DNA of 64,000 bases. Source: Spiroplasma kunkelii CR2-3x. Its GTDB lineage: Bacteria > Bacillota_I > Bacilli_A > Mycoplasmatales > Mycoplasmataceae. The stretch is from assembly GCF_001274875.1 (NCBI RefSeq), contig NZ_CP010899.1, positions 372,001 to 436,000 on the forward strand. The letters are read 5' to 3'. Positions 9,371-20,539 of the stretch are shown here, in pieces. Position 1 is the first letter of the stretch, and each line of letters starts with the position of its first letter. A model generated the notes under the pieces. The model was not told the DNA's origin. It did not search any database and saw only the letters and a list, made by a program, of their open reading frames with translations. The translations under genes and the position numbers were made by a program.

Positions 9371-9845
9371 AACTGTTCCTCCTTACTTTTACCCTGATGT
9401 AAATAACAAATGCAATTGGATTTATCATATGGTCAATAACTATTGTAATTCATCCTATCGCGCTGCATGGTAAAGGTTGTGTTGGCAGTAATAAACAATT
9501 GTAAATAATAAAAAGTAATTGTAATATAACAAGCTGCTGCTAGTGCAACTGGGTATGATTGAATTTTATTTTTATTTTCTTGATGATGACGAATTCCACT
9601 AATTATTAAGAATCAGAATAAGATTCCTAGGTTTGATAAGTATGTAAAAGTTGTAAAAAAAATCTAATGTATATATGGTGTAATCGGCATTATAATGGTT
9701 AATAATATCATTTTGATTTAAAATTCCATTAATGAACGCTCATCCTAAAATAGCAAGTCCTAAAATAGCAAGGCCAACTATTGCAAAAAATAGTTTATAA
9801 ATTTGCTTTCAAGCTAATTTTATTTTTAAAATTATTGATAACTAT
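9367..9845 (-). pseudogene. Pr6Pr-like membrane protein, truncated copy
   Basis: Minus-strand traces read KLFFAIVGLAILGLAILGWAF, then FFTTFTYLSNLGILFWFL, YPVALAAACYITITFYY and GWITIVIDHMINPIAFVIYI in alternating frames. They align by eye with the first half of the intact protein at 41.4-42.6 kb (FFTTQTNYIVALYFFLYL, QLAVTTYITITMLVFW). A T-run frameshift and loss of the second half make it non-functional. Its broken end joins the phage module. Confidence 0.6.
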
Positions 9846-10066
9846 TTCTCCTTGTTTTTTATTTTTTTGTAGTAATTTAATATCCTGCATTACTACTATA
9901 ATATTGTAGCAATATTGTAGCATTGATTATTTTAAAAAATACTTTATCAAAGCAGAAAACTTTATTAAAATAATGTTTTTGTTTAAAAATGTATACATTT
10001 TTATAAAAATTCGGTAAGATAATATAAACCTAAATTTATACAAGGTTTATTAGAAGAGGTGTAATT
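9846..10066. promoter_or_regulatory. hup upstream region with TGTAG words
   Basis: An AT-rich region with a TACTACTATAATATTGTAGC segment (about 9890-9909), a second TGTAGC word and a TATAAT box. It probably holds the promoters for hup (plus) and for the broken gene on the minus strand. An aagaggtg SD precedes ATG 10067. Confidence 0.45.
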
Positions 10067-10351
10067 ATGTCAAAAAAAGAACTAGCAGAGCAAATTGCCG
10101 AAAAATTTACTGATGTGTTATCAAAAACACATGCAAAAGAAATTACAAATTTTGTTTTTGATAATATTAAAAATGCTTTAGTTGCCGGAAAAAAAGTTTC
10201 AATTTCAGGATTTGGGAAATTTTATGTAATTGAAAAACCAGAAAGAGATAGAAGAAATCCAACAACAGGAGAAAAAATTAGAATCTCAGCTTCTAAATCA
10301 GCTAAATTTAAAGCAGGTAAACAATTAATAACTAATTTAAACAATAATTAA
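10067..10351 (+). CDS. hup: HU-family DNA-binding protein
   Basis: A 94-residue nucleoid protein that bends DNA as a dimer. The full family pattern is present: N-terminal helices (MSKKELAEQIAEKF), SGFGKFYV, and the DNA-binding arm with RDRRNPTTGEKI (Pro at the kink position), then KFKAGKQL at the end. Length is standard. It lies ahead of dnaD-like, recU and gpsB in a replication and cell-division neighbourhood. Confidence 0.95.
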   Translation: MSKKELAEQIAEKFTDVLSKTHAKEITNFVFDNIKNALVAGKKVSISGFGKFYVIEKPERDRRNPTTGEKIRISASKSAKFKAGKQLITNLNNN

Positions 10352-10374
10352 CAATTAGGAAAGATTTAATTGTT

Positions 10375-10935
10375 ATGTTAAATAGTTTATTTAATAAAGG
10401 AAGTATTAATAAGTGACGTTTTTTGTTAAGCCATTATAAATTAATAAATTTGTCAGAAGAACAGTTAGTATTAATCATGTTGATTATGAACTGTTCTTCT
10501 TCTGGTAAAAGGTTTATTACGCCATTAGAAATTGCAAATCATTCTAATTTTAGTGAGGATCAAGCAAAAAAGATGTTAGATCATTTGAAACAAGCTGGTT
10601 TTATTGATATTAAAATGAAAAAAGGTGTTTTAGAAATGGATTTATCACCAATTTTTAATAAGATCATTATTGCAATTGAAAACCTAGAATTAAATGTTGA
10701 AAAAAAAATTTTATTTGAACAAGTAAATCAAATTTTACAGCATACTTTAAATGAACACGAAAAAGCAACTTTAAATACTTATTTAGAAAATAAAATTTCT
10801 GATTTTCAATTAACCATAATTATTAATAATCATCAAAATGCAAAACTAACTTTTAAAGAATTACTGAAGTTTATTGATAATTATCTTAAAAATAAACCAA
10901 AATCATTAACTAAATATAATTGATTAATTGATTAA
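10375..10935 (+). CDS. DnaD-domain replication initiation protein
   Basis: A 186-residue protein starting at ATG 10375. An N-terminal winged-helix part (FITPLEIANHSNFSEDQAKKMLDHLKQAGFI, residues 46-80) is followed by a DnaD/DnaB_2-like helical domain (HTLNEHEKATLNTYLEN...). In Firmicutes DnaD helps load the replicative helicase. The position between hup and recU agrees with Bacillus-type gene order. A later start is less likely because the N-terminal Trp frame (TGA) is conserved coding. Its 3' end overlaps recU on the other strand by 26 bases. Confidence 0.75.
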
Positions 10936-11407
10936 GAATTGGTTTTAAATCAAGAAAATTAGGAAAAACTAAAAAAAATTCATGGCCATTTTCAATAAAA
11001 TATGAAAGTGGTATTTGTTTTGTTGGCATTAATTTTATTCACTCTATTAATTTTTGAGATGATAAAATAAAATAAGGATCATAATAATGAAAGTAAATAA
11101 TAATAAAACTAATGCCATGATGATTATGAGCTGGTGCTAATTATTGTAATTGATGGGTCTTAAGATTGTTTAAATTAAATTTTTGTTGAATACTTTTTTT
11201 TGCTTCAAATTCAATATAATAACCTTGATAAAGTCCATAATAATCACATCCAGTTTTTGTTTTAAAATAACTTTTTTTGATTAAATGCTGTTGTTTTTCA
11301 AACGGGGTAATATTTATTGGTCTTTTAAAAAAAAGACCAATATTATTATCAAAATATTTTTGAATAGTATAATCTAAAAACATACCACGATTATTGGGTA
11401 GATACAT
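10910..11407 (-). pseudogene. recU: Holliday junction resolvase RecU, in-frame stop
   Basis: Reads MYLPNNRGMFLDYTIQKYFD at the start and CDYYGLYQGYYIEFEAKKS with the metal-binding Asp, Glu and Lys, the RecU catalytic core. ATG 11407 was chosen because a perfect aaggagg SD lies 9 bases before it. A TAA at 11141-11143 cuts the frame after KTHQLQ. The frame then continues correctly (APAHNHHGISFIII...) to TAG at 10910. The truncated product keeps the visible metal ligands but loses the last third. Readthrough or pseudogene cannot be told apart here. Confidence 0.85.
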
Positions 11408-11476
11408 TTTTGTTTCCTCCTTCAATAATTAATTATCAAAAAAGGAAGTTTGTTCCTTGCAAATGAGGTGTAAAAA

Positions 11477-11803
11477 ATGAAAACAATTAAATTACGAGCA
11501 ACGGATATTATTAATAAGGAATTCCAAGTTGATTATCAAGGCTATGATCCAAATGAAGTTGATACATTCTTAGATATGGTTGCGACAGATTATCGAGTTT
11601 TTGAAGGAATTACAAATGACTTTAATAAGAAAATCAAGTACTTGAATCAACAATTAAATGATTTGCAAGATAAAAATGATGTTTTAAGAGCTCAGCTTGA
11701 TGAAACAAAAGCTCAAAAAGCCCGCTTAGAAGAAGAAGGTTTTTCAAAAGCGGATTTAATAAAGCGTATTCATAACTTAGAAGGAAAAATAAATAACGAT
11801 TAG
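11477..11803 (+). CDS. gpsB: GpsB/DivIVA-family cell-division protein
   Basis: A 108-residue protein. The N-terminal membrane-binding motif of the DivIVA family is seen as FQVDYQGYDPNEVDTFLDMV (residues 16-35), followed by a coiled coil (about residues 50-95). Such proteins gather at curved membranes and division sites. It is divergent from recU and followed by rnpB, the same order as in Bacillus. A gaggtg SD precedes the ATG. Confidence 0.88.
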   Translation: MKTIKLRATDIINKEFQVDYQGYDPNEVDTFLDMVATDYRVFEGITNDFNKKIKYLNQQLNDLQDKNDVLRAQLDETKAQKARLEEEGFSKADLIKRIHNLEGKINND

Positions 11804-11847
11804 ATTTATTTAATTAATTTCTAAGATATAGTGTATAATATACATGA

Positions 11848-12227
11848 GTTATAACAGAACTAGTTGCTATTAACATCCTGTTAATAGAGGAAACTCCACG
11901 CTCGCACAATCTGTGATGATTGTAGTGTTTGTGCTAATTTAATTCATAAAATTAGGCATAAGATTACTTATGACGGCTGAAAAAAATCCTACGTTATTAT
12001 TAAATAATATGGATTTTTTTCTATAAAAGTGCCACAGAAACGAGTTTTTAAAGAAATTTAAAAAATGGAACGGGTAAACCCCACAAGCGAGAAACCTAAA
12101 TTTTGGTAAGGGAACTTCTTGTTTTGAATCAGAAAAAACAAGGGGATCAATTTAATAATTGATAGATAAATAACTAGTATTTTATTTCAGAAAATAAAAA
12201 ACAGAACGTGGGTTATTATGTTGTAAC
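11848..12227 (+). ncRNA. rnpB: RNase P RNA (type B)
   Basis: The catalytic RNA for tRNA 5' maturation. The conserved gaggaaactccacgctcgc element lies near 11889, the gccacagaaacgag element near 12031 and the acagaacgtgggttat element near 12201. The ends gttataaca and tgttgtaac pair as helix P1. Order after gpsB matches Firmicutes. Length of about 380 nt is normal. Confidence 0.95.
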
Positions 12228-12235
12228 TTTACTAA

Positions 12236-12268
12236 TAAAAATAGATTAATATCTATTTTTATTTTTGT
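12236..12268 (+). terminator. rnpB terminator
   Basis: Inverted repeat aaaaatagat/atctattttt with a 4-base loop and a T-rich tail. Confidence 0.75.
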
Positions 12269-12310
12269 TTAGTTAGTTATAATTTATTTTTATAAAACTA
12301 ATAATTTAAC

Positions 12311-12338
12311 TTGACTTTTTATAAAAATAAATTATAAT
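12311..12338 (+). promoter_or_regulatory. Sigma-70 type promoter
   Basis: TTGACT (12311-12316) and TATAAT (12333-12338) with a 16-base spacer, 27 bases before the ATG of the next gene. Confidence 0.75.
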
Positions 12339-12365
12339 TTTTATAAATAAGAAAGGAAAAAAGAA

Positions 12366-13292
12366 ATGAAAAAAAATACTAACGATGTTTTAACAGTGCA
12401 AAATGATAATATTTGAACGCGGATTAAAAAGTCAGTTTTTCATAAGGAATTATATAATCAGAGGTCAATTACGTTTAAAATTGCTGCTTCTGCGATTTTT
12501 TTAGCGATGGCCGTTGGATTAAGTTTACTAGAGGTTTTTAGTGTTCCAACTCCTTGGGGGGCAACATTTGGTTTACGATTTTTTGATACTTTAGTAATTA
12601 TTTATTTAATTGCAATTGTTGGATTAGGATTTGCTTTATTAGAAGTAATTGCATTACCTTGAATTCATAATTTAATTGATGGGCACCATACTTGACTTGA
12701 AATGGCATTCTTTATGATTTCTAATATCTTAGTTGTGTTCGTAACTTGATTTGTTTACTATATTTTATTTAATGCTTGTCATAAAATTACTGTTCCAGAA
12801 AATGTTGCTGACCATACTATTCATGAATATCATTATGTTAAAAAAACGCATGACCATCATCATAAAATTGTTAATATTAAATGAGGGAAAAAATTCTTGG
12901 CATTTACTATTATAGTACCAATATGTGCTTTAATTGAAGCAATTTCATTTTTAATTGTTGCAAAGATTTTAGTTAATATGGGTCATACGCATCCGGATGC
13001 TGATCATGCTCATGTTCTACACGATAGCTTGAAGATATTAGAACCGACAGGAAATATAATAAGTAATCCGATTTATTGGTCTAATCAAGTTACTGTTGCG
13101 CATGCTGGCCATGATCATGACCAATATAATAGTGGGATGGCATCTATTTTTGAGTCATGACAACATAATTTAATTTTTATCGGAATTTTCTTTGGAATTT
13201 TTACCGCTAAATATATTATAAACGCTACTTTATTTTTATTATTAGAACAACAAACAAGACAATTAGTTGATCGATATGGAATATATGTATAA
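12366..13292 (+). CDS. ECF S-component-like membrane protein with His-rich loops
   Basis: A 308-residue protein. ITFKIAASAIFLAMAVGLSL starts a typical S-component first helix; about six hydrophobic segments follow. Two loops are unusually rich in His: one near residues 140-168 (HEYHYVKKTHDHHHK) and one near residues 203-218 (GHTHPDADHAHVLHD), with HAGHDHD near 240. Such loops can bind Zn, Ni or Co, so a metal substrate or metal sensing is an inference. Strong promoter and gaaagga SD; terminator after the stop, so monocistronic. Confidence 0.7.
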
Positions 13293-13330
13293 AAACTTTT
13301 TTAAAATTTTAAAAAAGTTTTATTTTTTTT
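13293..13330 (+). terminator. Terminator
   Basis: Stem aaaacttttttaaaa/ttttaaaaaagtttt followed by eight T residues. The -10 box of the next gene (TATAAT, 13333-13338) follows directly. Confidence 0.8.
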
Positions 13331-13394
13331 GTTATAATACATTGATAAGAGAGCAAATATTAAGCTCGCATTTTTTAAGAAATGAGATGAGGTT

Positions 13395-15302
13395 ATGAGA
13401 AAAATTAAAGAATTAATTGATATTAATAAAATTGAAAAGAATTTAGATTACAATGAATTACATGAAAAAAATCAAGCTCGTAAACAAGAAACGCCATTAG
13501 AAATGATGAAACGAATCAAGGCACCTCGAATTAGTTTTTTTAAGTTAGTTGCAATTTATTACCGTCGTTATTTATTACGTTCATTTACAATTTTATTTGC
13601 ATTAGTAGTAAGTTCAACTTCAATTGTTATAATGACTTTTTTAATTAACCAATTAATGAATGAAATTTTATTTGAATTTGGAGATGATCCAAGTTCAGTC
13701 ACAACAGGCTTACTATGATATATATGATTAATTATCATTGGTGTTGATTTATTAATTGCCGTAATTACAACAAATATTCGTGAAAGAGTAGGTGGAATGC
13801 TAGGGAGGAATATTGAAATTGATGTTCGTAATGCGGTATTAAATAATTTAGTTAATTTAAACATTGGTTATTATTCTGATAAAAAAATTGGAGAAACAAT
13901 GACTAAATTAATTAATGATACACAAGTTATTGGGGATGAATCACAATTAACCCCAGCTAACTTAATTAGTATTCCAATTATATTTATTGGTAGTGCAATT
14001 TCATTATTAAATATTGATTGAAAATTAGCATTGATTTGTTTAGGAACAACATCATTATTTATGGTTGCTGTCGCAGTAACTTTCCGTTCACAAGCATCAG
14101 AAACAGAAAATGTTCGTGCTAAAATTACAGATGTTAATGGAGATGTGACCGATCGAATTGCATCAATTGCGCTAATTAAAGCAACAGGTACAGAAGAATA
14201 TGAACGTGTTCGTTTTGAACAAATTCATAAAGAATATTACCGTGTTAATCGTCGTTTAAATCGTATTCAAGCACAAATGACAACAATTATTATTTTATGT
14301 GCATTAACTTTAACAGTTATTGTTGTTTTAGCAAGTATTATTTTATATGGTAATAAAGGAGCAGAACATACTAATCGTATTATGAAAATTTTGCCAGCCT
14401 TTATTACAGGGGTTAATACTTTGGCATTTCCAATTTGAACTTTAACTGGATTAGTTCCAGGATTAGCACGTGCAACAGCTTCAACAAAACGAATTATTCA
14501 ATTAATTCGTGTTGATACAACCATTGATCCGAACCGTAATTCGCCCGAGATACAAGAAGTTAAAGGTGATATTATTTTAAAAGATATTTTTTTTGAATAC
14601 CCTGAAAAACCAGGTGTTATTATTTTGCCTAAAACAACAGTTACATTTGAAAAAGGAAAAAGTTATGCTTTCGTTGGAGAAACTGGAAGTGGTAAATCAA
14701 CAATTTCAAAATTATTATTACGTTTCTATGATCCAACGAGTGGGGAAGTTATTGTTAATAACACTAATCTAAAAAAATTAAATTTAGCAAGTTATTTAAC
14801 ACATGTTGGTTATGTTGAACAAGAACCAAAAATTTTATTTGGGGATGTAATTTATAATGTTAAATACGGAATGTTTAATGCAACAGATGAAGAAGTAGTT
14901 GAAGCTTGTAAAAAAGCTAACCTGCATGATTTAGTAATGGGTTGAAAAGATGGTTATAATACTATTTTAGGAGAACGAGGGTTTATGTTATCAGGCGGAC
15001 AAAAGCAACGCCTAGTTATTGCCCGAATGATTTTAAAGAACCCACAAATTTTAATCTTAGATGAAGCAACAAGTGCTTTAGATAATATTGTGGAAAAAGA
15101 AATTCAAGCTGAGTTAGAAAAAATTATGGTTGGTAAAACAACAATTTCAATTGCGCACCGATTAAGTACAATTAAAAATGTTGATCAAATTTTTGTTTTA
15201 GGAAAAGGGCAAGGAATTATTCAAAATGGTAAGTATGATGAGCTAATTGCAGTTGATGGTCCATTCCGCGACCTTCATCGTGCTGGTAATCAAGGCAAAT
15301 AA
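13395..15302 (+). CDS. ABC transporter, fused permease and ATPase
   Basis: A 635-residue half-exporter. The N-terminal part has six hydrophobic segments (ABC_membrane type 1, residues about 60-350). The ATPase has Walker A GETGSGKST (about residue 427), signature LSGGQKQR (about 531), Walker B ILILDEATSA (about 552) and the H-loop SIAHRLST (about 585). It works as a dimer at the cell membrane; the substrate (lipid, peptide or drug) is unknown. It has its own promoter and terminator. Trp codons are TGA at several places. Confidence 0.9.
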
Positions 15303-15334
15303 AAAAGTGTTTAAAATAAACACTTTTTTATTTG
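15302..15334 (+). terminator. ABC transporter terminator
   Basis: Stem aaaaaagtgttt/aaacacttttttt with a short loop and T tail, right after the stop codon. Confidence 0.85.
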
Positions 15335-15554
15335 CAAATCATAAATTTATTGGTAATAAGAAAAAAATCTTATGTTTTATAAAAATTCATCAAGTATATT
15401 TAAGCATCAAATTCTGTCTCTTGTTAATATGATAATAACATCATTTAAAATAAATGCAACTATTTTCTGAAAAAATTAAAATATTTTATAAATATAACTT
15501 AATTTAATCATATTTAAGCACACTAAAAAGAATTTATTAAGAATTTTAATAAAT

Positions 15555-16539
15555 TTATTTAATATTCTGTAAAAATATTTCTTTTGCACTTATTCAATTT
15601 AAACAGGGCCGTATTTTTTCATTAATTACATCATTAACTACTCAATTTAATCGTTTCTGACTAACTTTATTAAAATCAGTTCCCTTATGAAATCAGTGTC
15701 TTAATTCACTATTCATATATTCAATTAAAGGTTTTTGACGAGGTTTACCAGCATCACAAAAATATACTTGTGTTTCAACAAAGATTTCCATTTTTCTTCA
15801 TTTATAAAATTCTCTTCCTCGATCTGTTATTATTCTTTTTATTTTACCCATTAAATTATTTACTTTAACTAATTCTTTAAACTTTTAAAAAACATCATTA
15901 GCAGTATGATTTTCTAATTTTATTGCAAAATATTTTCTACTTGATTGTTATACTAAAAATAAAAGAGAAGATTGATGGTTTTTACCAATCACAGTATTCA
16001 TTTTAAATCATCCAACATTAGAAAGTTTATTTTCAATATTTCAAATTGACTTAAAATTAGTTAATTTACCACGATTATCTTTTTTTCCTTTTGTTTTATA
16101 TTTTCTACCACGATGACGTAAATTTTCTTTTTTTAATCCAAATTCACCTAAACAAATTCACTTATAAAAGGTTTTAACACAAACCGGAAATTTAACACCA
16201 AACTTTAAAAAATAACGGTAAATTAATTGCCGGGGTTTATCACGGTATTTATTAAATCTAACTTGAATAAAATTTAATTGTTCTTCTGTAAATTCAGGTA
16301 GTTTTTTAATACATTTTTTTCGTTTTTTATAATAATCTTTATGTGCTTCAATTGCTGTATAATCTTCTATTTTTTTAAATCTCTTAATTTCTCTTTTAAC
16401 AGTATCTACACTCCGATTTATTTTTTTTTGCTATTTATGACATATTAATTGCTCAATTTTTCTTTTTACAAGCATTATAAAATAATAAATCTTCAAATAA
16501 ATATCGCCCATCAAAATTTACGTGTATATATTTTTTCAC
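15555..16539 (-). pseudogene. IS30-family transposase, nearly full length but broken
   Basis: Reads from GTG 16539 (KKYIHVNFDGRYLFEDLLFY) toward the stop at 15555. HTH remains are out of frame near 16400-16440. The DDE domain shows VGWFKMNTVIGK, ITDRGREFYKW and the C-terminal RPCLNWISAKEIFLQNIK. Stops or frameshifts occur near 16430, 15950 and 15885. The flanks (15335-15554 and 16540-16665) are non-coding AT-rich IS ends; the TTTAAGCACACTAAAAAG segment near 15512 marks its 3' side and recurs near 59.92 kb. Confidence 0.85.
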
Positions 16540-16854
16540 TTTTTTCTGTCTCCAATCTTTTTAAAGTTATTTATACACTATTTTTAAAAAATTATTGACA
16601 ATTATTTTTAAAATTATATAACTAGGTAGTAAACAGGTAGTAAATTCTGTCTTTTAAAACTGTTTATATCAAAAAAAAGAAAGTAATTAATTTTACTTTC
16701 TTTTTTTTGATGTAAAATAAACATAATAAAAATAATATTAAGTTCTTTAATACATTTTGCTAAGTTTTGAGTTCTTGATAAGTCTGTTATTACTCTTTTA
16801 TTTAATCATAATCATTAAATAATAGCAATTTTAATATGCAAAAAGGAGTAAAAA
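16540..16854. other. Intergenic region with hairpin
   Basis: IS30 upstream flank to about 16665, then a strong symmetric hairpin at 16671-16712 (aagaaagtaa/ttactttctt with A and T flanks, usable as a bidirectional terminator). From 16713 to 16854 there is AT-rich sequence likely to hold the promoter of the giant gene, with an aaaggag SD just before ATG 16855. Confidence 0.6.
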
Positions 16855-19800
16855 ATGAAAGAATTTAATCAAATATCAGCACCTTGTTCAATTTCATTTA
16901 TTTTACTTACTCTTGAAGTAAAGTTAAATGGGTTAATTCATAAATCACAAATTAAAGATGATGTTAAACCTATTTTAGTACAAGAATTTAAAAATAAATT
17001 AGGTATTATTCCTTTTTGAGAAATGATAAATGAACCTAATCTATTATTTTTATCAACATCAACTACATTAAATTCATGACCTACAATGGCAAATTGTTAT
17101 AAATTACAATTTGATTTAGAAGATAGTTTTAATATTAAATCAAAAGAAAGATATGCAAATCGTACACACTGATATGGTCAATTAGATGATAATTTAATGA
17201 CTGCTTATAATAATGGTAATAAAAAAGTATTACAAGATGTATTTAGTGATATTTTTATTCAATCGGATCAAACAGCAGCAGATGGAACATCATCTCAATA
17301 TTTACAAGTAGTACTAGGTGCTATGAATGAATTAAGAAGACAAGCCCATGATACTTTAATAGATATAAGAGAAAATATACGAGATAATAGGCATTGAATG
17401 GTATTTCCTTTTAATGTTTATAGTTCATATATTCCTGATACAGAAACAGGTTGAAAACCTAATAATGCTAAACCTAGTGATTATGGGACTTATACTCGTA
17501 TATTTGATAATATGGAAAGTACTATTGCACAATGACAAGGTAGTTTAAAAATAGTCCAAAAATATAAAGGTAAAGAAATTAATATATTAATGATTGATGA
17601 TTTTAAAAAGCAACCTATTAATTCAACCATATGAGCAAATAATGAAACACCATTTGCTATAAAATTAAAAGATGAAAATGAAAATATATATTGAAAATTA
17701 ATTGATGGTGAAAATATTTATGATATTAATAGAATGTTAGAATATTTAAAGCAATATAAATTAAGTTATTTTATTAATAATGATAATAAAGCAGATAATT
17801 TTTATACAAAAGAGGTTAAAGTTGGTAAATATTGAGATGCTTATATGGTTGATGATAGAAGTTCAATTCAGTTTGGTGAAGCCAAATTTGAACAAGTATT
17901 TACTCAGCAATCAACAGAAAGACAATATACTTTATTAATTTTAGATGAAGATGCTCAAAAATTAAATATTAATGATTATTATAATTTTTATACTGTATTT
18001 AATGACCGTGGTTTAAATATTGGTGGTGGTGATATTAATTCTGCACCCCAAGATAGACAATGATTATATCTATCAAATGTTATTAATTATTATTCACCTT
18101 ATGATGGCAGTTTCTTATGACAAGAAATTACATTTTCAAGTATTAATGACAAAATTAGTCATAGTGGTTTATCAGTAAGACAATTTATATAAACCAGTGC
18201 CCCAGGTGAAGGTTATTGTTTTCCTAAAATAACTTATGATGAAAAACTAAATAAAGGCATTGTTGAATTAGATGATATCTTATTAAAAGATGCTGGTGTT
18301 AGAGCAATGGCAGTTAAATTTTATGGTAATCCTATTTTATTTGATATGCCTGTTATTGGGCGACCAATTATTAAAGGTGAATTTAATAAAAAAGTAATGA
18401 ATTCTCGTGATTTATTAATGTATAACATGTATCCTGCTCCACCTGATAAAATAAATACTTATGCATCACCCGAAGTAAGTTGATATAATATTCAAGGTAT
18501 ACAACCAACAATTATTACTGGTTATAAAGATTGAAAAGAACATATTCAATCAATGTCTGATTTTTGAATTGAAAAAAATAATGAAGGTATGGTAATAACT
18601 GATAAAACAACATCAACCGCAACTAATCCAACTGTTGGAACAACTATTAATGAAGAAGGTGCAAATTCTAAACCCTATTGGTCTAAGCATTGAAAAATAA
18701 CACCCCCAGCAAAAGTAAAAGTAAATAGTGGTAGTGTTGATAATATTATTAGTACACAAGCATCATCTTATTTTAGAAGAAAAGATGAATTTGGTAATAC
18801 TATTGGTCAAGTTCAAATTGAATATAATAAAATGGGTTCATGTAATATTTGAGATATTTTAAATATGAATAATTTTATTAATCGACAAATTACTACATTA
18901 CCATTAAACTATACACAAAAATTAGTATTTAATCCTTTTACTATTCCTGCTGTTGGTAAATTCTTAAATTTTGTTTCTTTTGGTATTCCATGAGATTGAA
19001 TTGGTAATTTAACAATTACTCAAGATGATAAATGACCTAATTTTCCATGACTTAATGGGTTTATGAGTGCTAATGTTTATAGTTTTTATAATGATGCTTT
19101 TTGAGGGTCTAAATCTGCTGCTGCTGGTTATTTACCTTTTGAAATATTTAGAGAACAAGGTAATGATAAAGTTGGTGCTTTGATTGGTGCTAATGCTACT
19201 AGTTTTAGTTTTACAACTTTATTAACTGATAAATTAAAAGGTACTGTTTTAAATAAAGATGGTACACCAACTAGTGAATTAATTTATTCAACTTATAATT
19301 TAAAACAATTAAATAAAAAAACTAATAGAGTTTATTTAATTAATGAACAAACTAAAGCAGTTGATGCACAAACAGCAGTTAGTGATAGTGAAAAAGATAA
19401 TGATTGTGAATTCTTACAAACACCTGATGGTGCAAATTGTAGTTATATAATTGATATGTTTTCAATTCAAGCATTATATAAAGGTAATTTTGAAATTATC
19501 TTTTATGCTGATAATCCTTATACTAATAATGAAGAAGATTTTTTAAGATTATCAGTATGAAGTTTTAGAGGTAAAACAAAAAGTGTTTTAAATAATTATT
19601 TACGTGATATGACAACTAATTATAAAACTAGTTTTTTATTACCCCATGATTATGAACTACCAACTTTTAATTACCCACAATATGTATTACCACCAGTACC
19701 ATATAAGTATCAAGTTTATACCAAAAATATTATGCCTTCTGATGTAATACTACCATTAAAAACTAAAATAACAGCACCAGCACAATGCAAAAATTTAATT

Positions 19801-20508
19801 GAATATCCACCAACTTTATTTTCTGGTGATTTTGAATATGCTTATTATGAAACTGAAATTGATTTAAGACAAATTGACCCAACAATTCAAAGTATTGAAA
19901 AATTTAAAAGTTCTTATAAAACTATAGAAATAAGTAATTTAGGTAATTTACAAGTTAAATGTGCACAACCAAATATAGAGAATTTTATTCCTAATAGAAG
20001 TGTTAATTTATTAGAAGGTCAAAAATGTGACCATAACATAGGTTCATTAGCAAATATTACTTTACAAGAAAGTGGTGGTTCACAAATTGATAATGTTAAT
20101 TTTCCAAATACAAAAATTTTGTACACAAATAATATAACTTATGATATTCAAACATTTGATACTTCTGAAACTAATGGCTTACCAAGTGGAAATTATCAAA
20201 ATATATATAAAATTAATAATAAAGAAGCATATATTATATTTTTATTACAAATAACAAAATTATCTGATAATATTAGTGATAAAATTAAAGAAACATATTT
20301 ACAAGCATATTATACAAATGATGTAAAATTAAAAATTAGATTTTCAAAAAAAGTACTTGCAATATTATCAGGTAAAGACTTAAAACCTTCAAAATTAACA
20401 TATCTTGGTAATGATAAAAATATTACGATAGATGTATCTAATCCTAATGTTTTGGGTATTAGAAATAAAAGTGATAACCCTGTTAAAATTACATTTAAAC
20501 CAAGGTAA
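16855..20508 (+). CDS. Giant unassigned protein, one in-frame stop (candidate virion/adsorption protein)
   Basis: One continuous frame of 1,218 codons with many TGA Trp codons and a single TAA at 18190-18192 (after VRQFI, before TSAPGEGY). That stop is one base from TGA (Trp). Without readthrough the products would be 445 residues and, from ATG 18310 or later, about 730 residues. No signal peptide or clear membrane anchor. Rich in Asn, Tyr and Trp with many beta-type runs, as in phage tail or adhesin proteins. It faces a lipoprotein gene across a hairpin, just as plectrovirus ORF1 does. Family not recognised; structural phage protein is an inference. Confidence 0.6.
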
Positions 20509-20510
20509 AA

Positions 20511-20539
20511 ATAAAAAGAGATTTTATATCTCTTTTTAT
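20511..20539. terminator. Bidirectional terminator
   Basis: Stem aaaaagagat/atctcttttt with a 5-base loop between the two convergent genes; it overlaps the lipoprotein stop codon. Confidence 0.8.

Noticed and set aside
13568-13864. Minus-strand open frame of 98 codons inside the ABC transporter
   Set aside because: It is the antisense of a well-supported gene, with no SD or family pattern.
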